Part shown: positions 22,766 to 33,303 of the stretch, in pieces | How positions within the stretch are numbered: the first letter of the stretch is position 1 | Layout: every line of letters begins with the position of its first letter | DNA from: Cordylochernes scorpioides | Lineage: Eukaryota; Arthropoda; Arachnida; Pseudoscorpiones; Chernetidae | Reading direction: 5' to 3' | Assembly: GCA_030710605.1 (NCBI GenBank) | Contig: CP092868.1 | Coordinates: 27,685,646 to 27,749,645, forward strand | DNA length: 64,000 bases | Made by a program: the position numbers and the translations under genes | The notes under the pieces: generated by a model | Told to the model about the DNA's origin: nothing | What the model saw: the letters and a program-made list of their open reading frames with translations, nothing else | Databases searched by the model: none

Positions 22766-22919
22766 AATCTCGCTGCTGACTATCTCAGTACTGTGTATCC
22801 TCCTTACCTTGGTCCTGGTTCTCTACGTATACCGGTACCGTAAACTGAAGGTGATCAAGGTGGCAAGTCCTATCTTCTTGTCTATCACTCTACTTGGGTG
22901 TGCCGTGATGTACAGTGAG
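22766..22919 (+). CDS. GPR158/GPR179-like receptor: TM1-TM2 exon (left copy)
   Basis: This 154-bp exon runs from acceptor TATCAG to donor GAG|GTAAGT. It finishes a split codon with one base and ends in phase 0. It encodes TM1 ([20 protein letters not shown]), a basic loop [13 protein letters not shown] and the start of TM2 ([16 protein letters not shown]). The mirror exon 33304-33457 differs at one synonymous site. Class C receptors of this family have a short first intracellular loop rich in Arg/Lys, as seen here. Confidence 0.85.
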
Positions 22920-23109
22920 GTAAGTTCACCCTACACTGCTCCAGTGATCCACTCATATCATTTGACTGTATTAACTCATCCATTGATGAGCTCTACTTAT
23001 CCCACCAAACACAATTAACAAGCTCTACAAGCTTGATACCCTAATATGATTGAGTGGAGATAAAAAAGGAGAAGAAAAAGCTAAAGCACCTGACACACAT
23101 TAATATGTT

Positions 23110-23190
23110 ATAATACCTTGATAAAGGTTGTCGTTCAGCCAACTGAAATATTGATAAAATAAATGATATTTTGATCCAATATATGTCTTT
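23110..23190 (+). repeat. Hammerhead-like terminus, subfamily a (single arm)
   Basis: CCTTGATAAAGGTTGTCGTT is followed by CAGCCAACTGAAATATTG and AAATAAATGATATTTTGATC, matching one arm of the element at 3697-4240. The core is degenerate. The mirror copy is at 33035-33130 (minus). Confidence 0.45.
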
Positions 23191-23603
23191 TTAATTTAAA
23201 AATATCTTATATATAAAAACAATTCTTCTGATTATTTTGAAAAATAAAGGAAATGAAATAAGATTTTTAAATGAAAATTTATATGGATAGAGTAAGTAGT
23301 TTGATAATTATATTTATCTAAGGGCAGTTATTGAAGTAAAATATATACACATGCATATATTCGAAACTATTTTAAAGGCGTAAGATTCTTTTTTATATTA
23401 AACAATTTCTACTGCCCTTACTGCAATAAAGAATCTTACGCCTTTAAAATAATTTCGAATTTTGATAACAGATGGCGCGCTAGTATATTATATATAGATA
23501 TATATAATTGATAAATATTATCTGAGTTCTTTGTAAAACGAAATGTGTTTTCCAGGTTGAAATAGTGGCTGTGACATCATTTAAAACATTGCTGATATTG
23601 CAG

Positions 23604-23713
23604 ATGGCCGCCATCTTCCCTGTCCTGGACATGTACAGTTGTGTCGCTACGAAGTGGACACGTCACATGGGATTCTGTATCACCTACAGCGCCCTCCTCT
23701 TGAAGACCTGGAG
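23604..23713 (+). CDS. GPR158/GPR179-like receptor: TM3 exon (left copy)
   Basis: This 110-bp exon runs from acceptor TTGCAG to donor TGGAG|GTGACA. It enters in phase 0 and leaves two bases. It encodes the end of TM2, an extracellular Cys ([15 protein letters not shown]) and TM3 ending [13 protein letters not shown], the basic end typical of this family. The exon is identical at the nucleotide level to 32798-32907. The extracellular Cys near TM3 is the usual class C disulfide partner for ECL2. Confidence 0.83.
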
Positions 23714-23749
23714 GTGACAACTTTTGTACCATTAACCTATATCATACAT

Positions 23750-24345
23750 AATCTCAGGAGTCGGGTGTTCTAAACCGTTGGTGTTTGACCGCTACCACCC
23801 AGGTTCAAATCCTGCATTGGACATTTTTTTTCTAATTAAAATAAAATCATAAAACAATATAATGCGGCTTATGATTATAGAACGACCTTTGAAATTTATC
23901 CCCTATGTGTGTTTTTTTTAACGAAAAATCCAAATTTATCCCAAGTAGAAACAACGATTATTTTTAACCTTAGGGATGAAGTATGAAAGGATGAATTGTG
24001 AAGAGTAATGATAAACGGAAAAATAAAAGTGTCCAGGGATGAGAATCGAACCCACAGTGTTCCGCTTACCGGGCAGATGCCATGTCCACTAGGCTACCCT
24101 GGACATATTTCCAATAAAATAAAATTACTCAAATGACCTTCGATTCTGTTAAAAATCCAACCCCACCAACGAGTGCAAATAATCAAAGGATGCTTTGGTA
24201 AATTTGTAAGTGCAAAGACGAACTGTTTTTCGCATATGTAGACATGTGATGCATTTACAGTAAAAGCAGTTGCTAACTACAAGATTATCATAAGCTATAC
24301 CATGTGTACTAGGGATAAGTTGACCACTATATTGTCAAGTAGAAA
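23750..24345 (+). mobile_element. SINE-1 with nested SINE-2 (left)
   Basis: SINE-1 runs plus: a tRNA-like head at about 23757-23826 (B box CCAGGTTCAAATCC) and a body resuming at 24115-24345 (CAACCCCACCAACGAGTGCA ... CTAGGGATAAG). SINE-2 (23849-24114, minus) is inserted in it with an AAAATAAAAT duplication on both sides. The SINE-2 head (24031-24104) folds as a tRNA-like cloverleaf with acceptor GTCCAGG/CCTGGAC, but position 33 is C instead of U. The mirror copy is at 32185-32765. Confidence 0.65.
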
Positions 24346-24554
24346 TGGAAGATGGAAGACTAACATATGGCCAATTAGACCATAACAATATGGACACAAC
24401 ATGGAGATTAAATTGGACGAACCTGCTGGGAAATTTTACACATCTGATTAGCCAGTTCCTCTACTATTGGGGTTGTTTATTTGTCGCTATATGGTAGACA
24501 GTCCTTCCAATATGTATGCATACATTAACACAAAGCAATAACGGGCCATCTATA

Positions 24555-24866
24555 TATATAAAATGAAAGGATTTAAAAGCACGAATGTTTCTTTTATACA
24601 TAATACAAACTTATGTCCATAGTTTTCTTGAAAACCATTTCTGAGATTCCACCTTTCAGTGCTGAGTATATAAGCAGAATCGTCCAATACAGTATTAGAG
24701 CTCTGAGAAGCGGTCTGGTGGATTAAATTATCGAAACCGCTGGGAGGGTTCACCACTGATAAGCCAAGCCTTCCCAATATATTATTTCATCGCAATAAGG
24801 GCAGTAGAAGTTTGTATTATGTATAAAAGAAACATTCGTGCTTTTAAATCCTTTCATTTTACATTA
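24555..24866. mobile_element. MITE with ~50-bp terminal inverted repeats (left, intact)
   Basis: The ends AATGAAAGGATTTAAAAGCA and its complement extend about 50 bp and enclose the GAAACCGCTGGGAGGGTTCA core. The right-arm allele (30775-31965) is broken by two nested insertions. Another copy is at 27939-28268. The 75-codon minus open frame at 24550-24777 is spurious. Confidence 0.7.
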
Positions 24867-25037
24867 TGAATATACCTGTTGCACTTAACCATCCGTATAA
24901 GCACAGACATTTACCTATTCTAAATTAGTTGATAAATAGATATATATTTTATCGATAGTAAAAAGGCATATATTAGATTGAATAAAATGCATCTGTAGAT
25001 ATTGTAGGCATATTGGTAGACATCGATGGTGTTTCAG

Positions 25038-25252
25038 GGTATCCTTGACTTACCGCGTGAAGTCCGCTCACAAACTCAAGCTGACCGATAAGCAGCTCTT
25101 GCAGTGGTTGTTCCCCATCCTGCTTGTAATGGCCATTTACCTGGGAACATGGACCATCTCTTCCCCACCTCAGGGGGTGTTTCTGGTGGACTGGAACGGC
25201 CTACGTTACCGTCAGTGTGAGTTCAACTGGTGGGACCATAGTCTGGCCATAG
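25038..25252 (+). CDS. GPR158/GPR179-like receptor: TM4 region exon (left copy)
   Basis: This 215-bp exon runs from acceptor TTTCAG to donor ATAG|GTAAGC, with one base finishing the split Arg codon and one left over. It encodes [20 protein letters not shown] (second intracellular loop), a TM segment [18 protein letters not shown], an extracellular loop with a single Cys ([11 protein letters not shown]) and SLAIG. Compared with 30442-30656 there are 11 nucleotide differences, all synonymous third positions. It is the last exon before the gap on this copy. Confidence 0.87.
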
Positions 25253-25421
25253 GTAAGCTATCTATACTACTTTATACTCTTTTTTACTTATCCTATTTAG
25301 GAAAATGGCATATCCTGATTATCTACTTTAGTTGCTTATGGAATCTTCCGGAATAAATATCAACTGAGCTTTGATATTGTCGCGGAGATAAATAAAGCAA
25401 AAGCAAATTTGGGAATAAATA

Positions 25422-25594
25422 CAGTAGAACTTGGATAATTCGAACTTCTTTAATTCGAAAACCTCTTTAATTCGAATATTTATCTTGGTCCCTAGAAGCC
25501 TTAAGCCTTTATTCAAAACATCTTTAATTCGAATTTTTGGATAATTCGAATTTTTTAATGGTCCCTTGGGGTTCGAATTATCCAAGTTCGACTG
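25422..25594. mobile_element. pogo/Tigger-like MITE, left arm only
   Basis: This 173-bp element starts CAGTAGAACTTGGATAATTC and ends with the complement (GAATTATCCAAGTTCGACTG), flanked by TA on both sides. The right arm has the exact empty site (single TA near 30267). CAG...CTG ends with TA duplication fit Tc1/mariner pogo-type elements. No coding capacity. Confidence 0.78.
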
Positions 25595-25869
25595 TAATTT
25601 ATTATAAGGGGTATTTATAGGGAGAGGGAGCGTGTACAACTTACACCAAGTTAAAAGATAATCCTAATGAACGGCGTTAGCCACCGTCCCTTCCTTATTT
25701 ACAGATCAGCTTCCCAGAAGCCCCCACACCTGTGGTCCCCCCCCCCCCCCCCCCCCCCCGGGGTCCAGGGATGATTGACAGGTGTCCCATCTGGATGGAG
25801 CTACTTGACAATATTTTCAAGGTCAAAGCTTCCAGGAATAAGTTTCTTCAATTAATTAAGATCTCTTAT

Positions 25870-25969
25870 NNNNNNNNNNNNNNNNNNNNNNNNNNNNNNN
25901 NNNNNNNNNNNNNNNNNNNNNNNNNNNNNNNNNNNNNNNNNNNNNNNNNNNNNNNNNNNNNNNNNNNNN
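25870..25969. other. Assembly gap of exactly 100 N
   Basis: A run of 100 N joins two contigs. It is a conventional placeholder, so the true distance is unknown. The left contig ends inside the inverted duplication. The right contig begins inside a coding exon (25970-26064, minus strand). Just before the gap, a run of 23 C (25737-25759) replaces a mixed CT/C/G stretch present in the mirror copy near 30110-30130, which suggests poor sequence quality at the contig end. Confidence 0.98.
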
Positions 25970-26064
25970 AGATGAGACTCAGAGTTGAAGAAGTGCTCAA
26001 CTGGGTGCGAATGAAGCCAAACAAATATTTGACATCTGGCTCAGCGCTGGGGAGGATTACCACA
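25970..26064 (-). CDS. GPR158/GPR179-like receptor: TM7 exon, cut by the gap
   Basis: The acceptor TTTACACAG precedes an exon whose first base completes the split codon left by 27619-27757. It encodes VVILPSAEPDVKYLFGFIRT then QLSTSSTLSLI, matching the end of TM6/loop and TM7 of the family in order. The exon runs into the N gap after 95 bases, so the rest of the gene's 3' end is missing from the window. The matching exon of the left copy is not present. Confidence 0.72.
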
Positions 26065-26496
26065 CTGTGTAAAACAACAAAGTAAACATTAGTTCTGTGA
26101 AAGAGAGTGTAACAGATCACTTTACAAATATTCATTCTTTATATCTTACTTTTTAGAAACTTAGATTTTTAATGTCAGTTTAAATCTAAATAGTATATAG
26201 CCTAATTGAGGATTTTGATGTCCTCTCTTTTGATATGGTAATTATGAAAAGCAGAGAGAATTGTAAACATAGGTCGATGATTGGTACAATGTGGTAGTAG
26301 GGAGGGAGGGCCATCAGTATTTGAAGATGTGTGGAAAGATGAGGCTGAGAGAAAACGACACAAAGAACCAGAGGTGCTAGAGATGAATTGAAAAATAGCA
26401 GGGGAAAAAGCCGAAGTTAGGCTATAATAAGGCAGACAATAATAAACAAGAGCTAGAGATGATCGGAAATTGGCAGAGATGAGGCAGATACTAGTA
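26065..26496. other. Single-copy intron sequence
   Basis: This lies between the gap-edge exon and the 40-bp minisatellite, with no copy in the arms. No gene was seen on either strand. Confidence 0.5.
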
Positions 26497-27575
26497 TGAG
26501 CAAGTGGTAGGCAGAGATGGGGAAGACAAACAAGAGCTGGATGTAAGTCGGCAGAGATGGGGAAGACAAACAAGAGCTGGATGCATGTCGGCAGAGATGG
26601 GGAAGACGAACAAGAGCTGGATGTATGTCGGCAGAGATGGGGAAGACAAACAAGAGCTGGATGTATGTCGGCAGAGATGGGGAAGACAAACAAGAGCTGT
26701 AGGTATGTCGGCAGAGATGGGGAAGATAAACAAGAGCTGGATTATTTCGGCAGAGATGGGTAAGACAAACAAGAGCTGGATGTATGTCGGAAGAGATGGG
26801 GAAGACAAACAAGAGCTGAAGGTAGACAGAGATGGGGAAGACAAACAAGAGCTGAAGGTAGACAGAGATGGGGAAGACAAACAAGAGCTGGATGTAAGTC
26901 GGCAGAGATGGGGAAGACAAACAAGAGCGGGATATAAGTCGGAAGAGATGGAGAAGACAAACAAGAGTTGGATGTAAGTCGGCATAGATGGGGAAGACAA
27001 ACAAGAGCTGAAAGTAGACAGAGATGGGGAAGACAAACAAGAGCTGGATATGTGTCAGTAGAGATGGGAAAGACAAACAAGAGCGGGATGTAAGTCAGAA
27101 GAGATGGGGAAGACAAACAAGAGCTGGATGTATGTCGGTAGAGATGGAGAAGACAAACAAGAGCTGGATGTATGTCGGAAGAGATGGGGAAGACAAACAA
27201 GAGCTGGATATAAGTCAGTAGAGATAGAGAGAACAATAACAAACAAGAGCTGGATGTATGTCGGCAGAAATGGAGAAGACAAACAAGAGCTGGATGTATG
27301 TCGGAAGAGATGGGGAAGACAAACAAGAGCTGGATGTATGTCGGCAGAGATGGAGAAGACAAACAAGAGCTGGATGTATGTCGGCAGAGATGGGGAAGAG
27401 AAACAAGAGCTGGATGTCTGTCGGCAGAGATGGGGAAGACAAACAAGAGCTGGATGTAAGTCTGCAGAGATGGGGAAGACAAACAAGACCTGGATGTATG
27501 TCGGCAGAGATGGGGAAGACAAACAAGAGCTGGATGTAAGTCGGTAGAGATGGCGAGAACAATAACAAAGAAGAG
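26497..27575 (+). repeat. 40-bp minisatellite (about 26 units)
   Basis: The unit is CAGAGATGGGGAAGACAAAC followed by AAGAGCTGGATGTATGTCGG, with a few 34-bp variants (AAGGTAGACAGAG junctions) and substitutions. It lies in the minus-strand intron between the last two receptor exons. Because 40 is not a multiple of three, all frames stay open and give long false proteins on both strands. Confidence 0.95.
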
Positions 27576-27618
27576 CTGAAGATACACAGCGATGCTGTGC
27601 ACAGCTAGCAAAACTCAC

Positions 27619-27757
27619 TGGATGAGAACCATGATGAGGTTGACGACAGTGATGTTATAAATGGCCCAGCTGATGTGCTTTGCCTCGTTGAAGAAAGACT
27701 CTGCGTGGCGCACAGTGTAGCAAACACGGATGCCCCACAAGAGAAACAGAAGCTCTC
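27619..27757 (-). CDS. GPR158/GPR179-like receptor: TM5-TM6 exon (single copy)
   Basis: This 139-bp exon runs from acceptor TGTACAG to donor CCA|GTGAGT. Its first two bases complete the Gly codon begun in 30442-30656, and it leaves two. It encodes [20 protein letters not shown] then [20 protein letters not shown] and IMVLI. FLLWG...CY.VR...F.E is a hallmark stretch of GPR158-type receptors. Only the right-hand gene has this exon because the left contig stops before it. A 74-codon frame in another phase (27605-27829) is a shadow. Confidence 0.87.
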
Positions 27758-27938
27758 CTGTACACAACAACACTCTGTATCAACACTTTCAAACCACCAT
27801 CTATATATATATGCATATAATTTAATCATCCAGTGTAACTAATACAAAACTATAGGTTAAGTTGGCCAAGTATATTTCACACTTTCAAATATATAGATAT
27901 GGTATATATATATATATCAATTAAGAGACATTCTTGAA

Positions 27939-28268
27939 AAGATTTTAAAAGCTCGAATGTTTCTTTTATACATAATACAAACTTTTACTGCCCTTACTGC
28001 AATGAAAAATATATTGGGAGGGCTTGGCTCATCAGTGGTGAACCCTCCTAGCAGTTTCGCCAATTTAATCCACTAGACCGCTTCTCAGAGCTCTAATACT
28101 GTATTGGACGATTCTGCTTATATACGCAGCACTGAAGGGTGGAATCACAGAAACTGGTTTCCAAAAAAACTATGGACAGTTATTATATTCAAATCGCATT
28201 AAAGGTAGTAGAAGTTTGTATTATGTATAAAAGAAACATTCGTGTTTTTAAAATCCTTTCATTTTATA
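27939..28268. mobile_element. MITE copy in the spacer (GGGAGGGCTTGGCTC family)
   Basis: This has the same terminal and internal blocks as 24555-24866 with the core in the opposite orientation. The ends are GATTTTAAAAGCTCGAATG and AAAATCCTTTCATTT. The 64-codon frame downstream at 28276-28470 has no recognised domain. Confidence 0.65.
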
Positions 28269-28635
28269 TGTATAGATGGCGCGTTATTGCGTTGTGTTAA
28301 TAGACATTCTCTCTAAAAATCTCTATATTGTATTATATGAAAAAAGTTTAGAGAATTCTTTTTACTATTCTACTTCCTCATTAAAAGTTAAACACGGATC
28401 AAAAAGTACATTAATAAAAGATGACAAATTCAGTTTAAATCATATTGCAAGTTCTTTAGATATACGATAAAGAAGACAGTGTTGTCTTGACCATGCTATT
28501 TTCTCTTCTTTTTCCTTATACTCTCACACAGGTCATCTTTATTCAAATATTTCTATGTATTATGACATGTATGTATTTTTGTCAAATGTATACCAAGGCT
28601 ATTGACCTTGTGATGTATGTCACGGAAATAAAGTA

Positions 28636-28917
28636 CACCTATCCCCCCGATTTACACGGTAGATACGTTCCTGAGAAAAACGTGTAAATCGAAAATTAAA
28701 AATTTCGAAAAATTAGAAATACAGACACAGTGTGCGTGTGCAGCAAGTCAACACATAAGCTCGGGATTCTTCGTGAGATGTGTACACAGCGCATGTGTTC
28801 AATCACAGTAGTATTTAGTATAGTGTGATAAAAACAAAAAAAAAAACAAAAAATTTGGAAAACCGTGTAAAAGCGAAAACGTGTAAAACAAGTACCGTGT
28901 AAATCGGGGGATAGGTG
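28636..28917. mobile_element. TA-flanked MITE with CACCTATCCCCCCGATTTAC ends
   Basis: This 282-bp element has inverted ends CACCTATCCCCCCGATTTAC and complement, with TA on both sides. The inside is AT-rich with repeated CGTGTAAA motifs. The layout matches the CACCCATACCTCG elements at 52334-52611 and 53397-53614, a related pogo-like type. No coding capacity. Confidence 0.72.
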
Positions 28918-29441
28918 TATAAAAAACAAATAAGATTAATTGATAAAAAAAGGTATCTCTTGACCGTACAACTGAAAATTCGGTCGAAATAAATACAATA
29001 CAAAAAAACAAAAAAAAAAAATCGTTGATTTCAAAATATTCCAGAAAATTGGCCAAAAACAACTTTTTCATGATTAATCAAGAAAAGCCAACCAAGTATG
29101 CGTTACAGGTTGTACCTCAACGACCGAAATAGTTTTTGAGTTTTCCTGAAGAATCAAAGAATGGAAATTAAAGTTAATAAGTGGGTATGAACGCCAAACT
29201 ACATGAAAAAGGTACAAATTTGAGAAATTATATTGGTATCAGATTGTTAAATTAGGAAAAATCATTTTAGGATGCCCGCTGGGTTAGATCAGCAGCATGA
29301 AAGAGATATGTGTGGTTAAATTTTCTTGATTAATCAAGAAAAAAGTATTATTCTAGAATAATAAAAATATCAACTCAAATAAAATAATCCCATGTATTAT
29401 GTAATATTAAGGTTAAATATCATCAGGCTTTCAGGAATAAG

Positions 29442-29761
29442 TTTGCGACGACCATACTTTGCCTCAGCGAGCGCTAACTTGGACAAAGCTTCACTACACA
29501 TACGGGCAGTAGTATGGCGACCTCACTACGCCTCGGCAAGCGCGAGCTGGGAGAACACCTCACTACGCATGCGCGGGCGTCATCCGGGACTCTTGCCACG
29601 CGCGTCGTTGGAACAACAAGGCTTGCTTCCAATGGCCGTTACTTCTTTCCTCTCTATATATTTCGGTGCTTTAAATATATTAATTTATTTTATAAAATAA
29701 TTATAATCTGATCAGTGACTTTTCCATAACCAACACTAACACGCACGCAACCATCGCACAA
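29442..29761 (-). mobile_element. Third copy of the TGTGGGATGG solo LTR
   Basis: This non-allelic copy of the LTR at 4763-5056 has shared GCATGCG, CATACGGGCAG and TATATTTCGG blocks. The ends are decayed (GCGACGACCATAC at one side). The open frames at 29392-29711 lie inside it and are not genes. Confidence 0.55.
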
Positions 29762-30441
29762 GTTTCTTTTTTTATTATTATTCATATTGTCGCTGAATAA
29801 TTATTTTAAATATTCTGTTGTATATCACATCATAAATATTTGCATAGTCATCACCCCTTACCATGCTTGTATATTATTACTTGTAAATTAAATTTGAGAA
29901 ATAGTTTACATTCTAATCAATAGATTATTTTTACTTAAACTTTTGTTATACTCGTTATCACTACCGTAACAATATTTTTCTAGCTTTAATGCCCGAGAGA
30001 GAAAGATAGAGATCTTAATTAATTGAAGAAACTTATTCCTGAAAGCTTTGACCTTGAAAATATTGTCAAGTAGCTCCATCCAGATGGGACAACTGTCAAT
30101 CATCCCTGGACCCCGGGGGTGGAGGGGACCACAGGTGTGGGGGCTTCTGGGAAGCTGATCTGTAAATAAGGAAAACGGGACGGTGGCTAACGCCGTTCAT
30201 TAGGATTATCTTTTAACTTGGTGTAAGTTGTAGACGCTCCCTCTCCCTATTAATATCCCTTATAATAAATTATTTATTCCCAAATTTGCCCTTGCTTCAT
30301 TTATCTCCGCGACAATATCAAAGCTCAGTTGATGTTTATTCTGAAAGATTCCATAAGCAACTAAAGTAGATAATCAGGAGATGCCATTTTTCCTAAATAG
30401 GATATATAAAAAAGAGTATAAAGTAGGAATAGATAGCTTAC

Positions 30442-30656
30442 CTATGGCCAGACTATGGTCCCACCAGTTGAACTCACACTGACGGTAACGTAGGCCGTTC
30501 CAGTCCACCAGAAACACCCCCTGGGGTGGGGAAGAGATGGTCCAGGTCCCCAGGTAAATGGCCATCACCAGTAGGATGGGAAACAACCACTGCAAGAGCT
30601 GTTTGTCGGTCAGCTTGAGCTTGTGGGCGGACTTCACGCGGTAAGTCAAGGATACC
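30442..30656 (-). CDS. GPR158/GPR179-like receptor: TM4 region exon (right copy)
   Basis: This is the mirror of 25038-25252, with the same length, splice sites and phases and an identical predicted peptide despite 11 synonymous differences. It is followed in gene order by the exon at 27619-27757, 2.7 kb downstream on the minus strand. The change pattern shows strong protein constraint in both copies. Confidence 0.87.
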
Positions 30657-30898
30657 CTGGAACACCATCGATGTCTACCAATATATCTAAAATATCTACA
30701 GATGTATACATATATATAAAATGAATGAAACCCCATCGATGCCTACCCACATGTCTACAATATCTACAGATGAAAGGATTTAAAAGCACGAATGTTTCTT
30801 TTATACATAACTAGCCGAATGACCCGGGCAACGCCCGTGTTTTACCCGATTGAATGTTTTGATTCAAATACTATTTGTTACAATTATAAATTGGCGCC

Positions 30899-31036
30899 TT
30901 AAATAAATGCATATATTAGTTAATAACTATAGCCTATGTGCTCTGACAGACTGTTGGCTTCCGTAGGCGTCTCTTACTGGGAAAAAGAAAGAGAGGATTC
31001 CATTTAGTTATTAACTAATATATGCATTTATTTAAG
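30899..31036. mobile_element. Small MITE with TTAA at both ends
   Basis: An inverted repeat of about 30 bp (ATAAATGCATATATTAGTTA and complement) encloses a 75-bp centre. TTAA flanks both sides, as in piggyBac-type target duplications, but the terminal bases are not the usual CCC, so the class is open. Confidence 0.5.
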
Positions 31037-31269
31037 TAGCGACCCGCTCCAACACATTAGTTACAAAAACCAAAGAGCGAGTGGGGGGGGGGGGGGGGGC
31101 AAAGTCAAAAACAAAGTGTCTCGCGTAGTGGCGGCGCCATCGTAGCCACGTGATCGTAGCCAACCAATAGGAGAGCGCCATTCCAAAGAAAAAGCAAAGG
31201 TGACAGAGATGACGCATGACGCTCGTAACTGTATATAGAATACAAACTTCTACTGGCCTTACTGCGATT

Positions 31270-31720
31270 TTTTTTATTTGACATATCGGACGCGATATCC
31301 CAGCTCGGGATACTTGCGCCTAAATACATTTTATCAACCTATATACAATTCATAATATACAATTTAGTAACCGGACTAAAAACATAATTGAAACTGAAAC
31401 GATGGTTTTCTAAAACAGAAGAGAAAATCTAAAATGAATTATTTTAGCAACCTATATAAAATTCATTATATACAACTCAATAACCGGACTAAAAACATAA
31501 TTAAAACTGAAACGATGGTTTTCTCAAACAGAAGAGAAAATCTAAAATGAATTTACAAAAATTTTTGAATTTTACATAAGTGTCTTTATTATATACAAAT
31601 TCGCAAATTTCTTCGATGGGATAGAAATGATTACTTCAGTAGCTGTGAAATATCGGACATTCTAATAATAAATGTATTGAGTCTTGGTTTTCTTTTCCAC
31701 AGAAGCAGCTAGGCTTTACT
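31270..31720 (-). pseudogene. 5'-truncated LINE fragment, right arm only
   Basis: On the minus strand, 31715 to about 31630 encodes CFCGKENQDSIHLLLECPIF, the Cys-rich HLLLECP end of a LINE ORF2. A 3' UTR with an internal tandem duplication of about 115 bp follows, then the stem-loop ATCCCAGCTCGGGATA-type end at 31280-31325. No tail duplication could be confirmed. Confidence 0.6.
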
Positions 31721-32184
31721 GTGATGAAAAATATATATTGGGAAGGCTTGGCTTATCAGTGGTGAATCCTCCTAGCGGTTTCGCCAATTTAATCCACCAG
31801 ACCGCTTCTCAGAGCTCTAATACTGTATTGAATGATTCTGCTTATATATGTAGTACTGAATGGTGAAATCTCAGAAATGGTTTAAAAGAAAACTATGGAC
31901 ATAAGTTTGTATTATGTATAAAAGAAACATTCCTGCTTTTAAATCCTTTCATTTTATATGAATAGATGGCGCGTTATTGCTTTGTGTTAATGTATACATA
32001 CATATTGGAAGGACTGTCTACCATATATCGACAGATAAACAACCCTAATAGTGGAGGAAGTGGCTAATCAGATGTGTAAAATTTCCCAGCAGGTTCGTCC
32101 AATTTAATCTCCATGTTGTGTCCATATTGTTATGGCCTAATTGGCCATACGTTAGTCTTCCATCTTCCATTTCTACTTGACAAT

Positions 32185-32765
32185 ATAGTGGTCAACTTAT
32201 CCCTAGTACACGTGGTATAGCTCATGATAATCTTGTAGTTAGCAACTGCTTTTACTGTAAATGCATCACATGTCTACATATGTGAAAAGCAGTTCGTCTT
32301 TGCACTTACAAATTTACCAAGGATCCTTTGGTTATTTGCACTCGTTGGTGGGGTTGGATTTTTATAATAATCAAAGGCCATTGGAGTAATTTTATTTTAT
32401 TGGAAATATGTACAGGGTAGCCTAGTGGACATGGCATCTGCCCGGTAAACAGAACACTGTGGGTTCGATTTCCATCCCTGGACACTTTTATTTTTCTGTT
32501 TATAATTACTCTTCACAATTCATCCTTTCATACTTCATCCCTAAGGTTAAAAATAATCGTTGTTTCTGCTTGGGATAAATTAGTATTTTCGTTTAAAAGA
32601 AACACATAGGGGATAAATTTCAAAGGTCGTTCTACAATCATAAGCCGCATTATATTATATTATAATTTTATTTTAATTAGAAAAAAAGTGTCCAATGCGG
32701 GATTCGAACATGGGTGGTAGCGGTCAAAAACCAACGGTTTAGAACACCCGACCCCTGAGATTATG
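32185..32765 (-). mobile_element. SINE-1 with nested SINE-2 (right)
   Basis: This is the mirror of 23750-24345. The SINE-2 head (32410-32484, plus) keeps CTAGTGGACATGGCATCTG and GTGGGTTCGATTTCC. The SINE-1 head lies at 32695-32765. Sharing shows both insertions predate the arm split. Confidence 0.62.
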
Positions 32766-32797
32766 TATGATATAGGTTAATGGTACAAAGTTGTCAC

Positions 32798-32907
32798 CTC
32801 CAGGTCTTCAAGAGGAGGGCGCTGTAGGTGATACAGAATCCCATGTGACGTGTCCACTTCGTAGCGACACAACTGTACATGTCCAGGACAGGGAAGATGG
32901 CGGCCAT
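32798..32907 (-). CDS. GPR158/GPR179-like receptor: TM3 exon (right copy)
   Basis: This is the mirror of 23604-23713, identical in sequence over all 110 bases, with the same AG acceptor and GTGACA donor. It encodes the TM2 end, extracellular Cys and TM3 with the KTWR end. Confidence 0.83.
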
Positions 32908-33303
32908 CTGCAATATCAGCAATGTTTTAAATGATGTCACAGTCACCATTTCAACCTGGAAAACACATTTCGTTTTACAAAGAACTCAAATAATATTTAT
33001 CATTTATATATTATATATATTCTTTAATTAAAAAGACATATATTGGATCAAAATATCATTTATTTGATCAATATTTCAGTTGGCTGAACACCAACCTTTA
33101 TCAAGGTATTATAACATATTAATGTGTGTCAGGTGTTTTAGATTTTTCTTCTCCTTTCTTATCTTCACTCAATTATATTAAGGTAATCAAGCTTGTAGAG
33201 CTTGTTAATTGTGTCTGGTGGGGATAAGTAGAGCTCATCAATGGATGAGTTAAACCAGTCAATGATGTAGTTTGGATCATAGAGCAGTGTAGGGTGAACT
33301 TAC

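Larger units (their letters stand above)
1..25869 (+). repeat. Left arm of the window-scale inverted duplication
   Basis: This arm recurs in reverse complement at about 30010-61870. Mirror pairs include the Cache exon (14864-15312 with 43175-43623), the EGF-like exon (18383 with 39140), the 5S-tRNA SINE (19276 with 37971) and the solo LTR (4763 with 56345). Identity is high, with about 5 percent third-position difference in the 215-bp TM exon, and it is broken by insertions private to one arm. Homology reaches the very edge of the N gap: the last shared bases are near 25866. The outer end runs off the window. Confidence 0.95.
30775..31965. mobile_element. Right-arm allele of the ~310-bp MITE, broken by nested insertions
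   Basis: MITE pieces lie at about 30775-30811, 31235-31265 and 31720-31965. Between them sit a segment beginning CTAGCCGAATGACCCGGGCA (30811-31235, with a 17-G run at 31084-31100) and a LINE 3' end (31270-31720, minus). The left allele (24555-24866) is uninterrupted. Confidence 0.6.

Noticed and set aside
24031..24104. tRNA gene (anticodon GGT)
   Set aside because: C at position 33, mismatched D arm, and location as the head of a repeated SINE.
25732..25800. Poly-proline coding start (7 Pro)
   Set aside because: It derives from the 23-C run at the contig end, which the mirror copy does not have. It is likely low-quality sequence.
26202..27829. Long open frames on both strands (up to 289 aa)
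   Set aside because: They translate the 40-bp minisatellite in different phases, and the repeat length keeps frames open. There is no domain and no conservation beyond the repeat.
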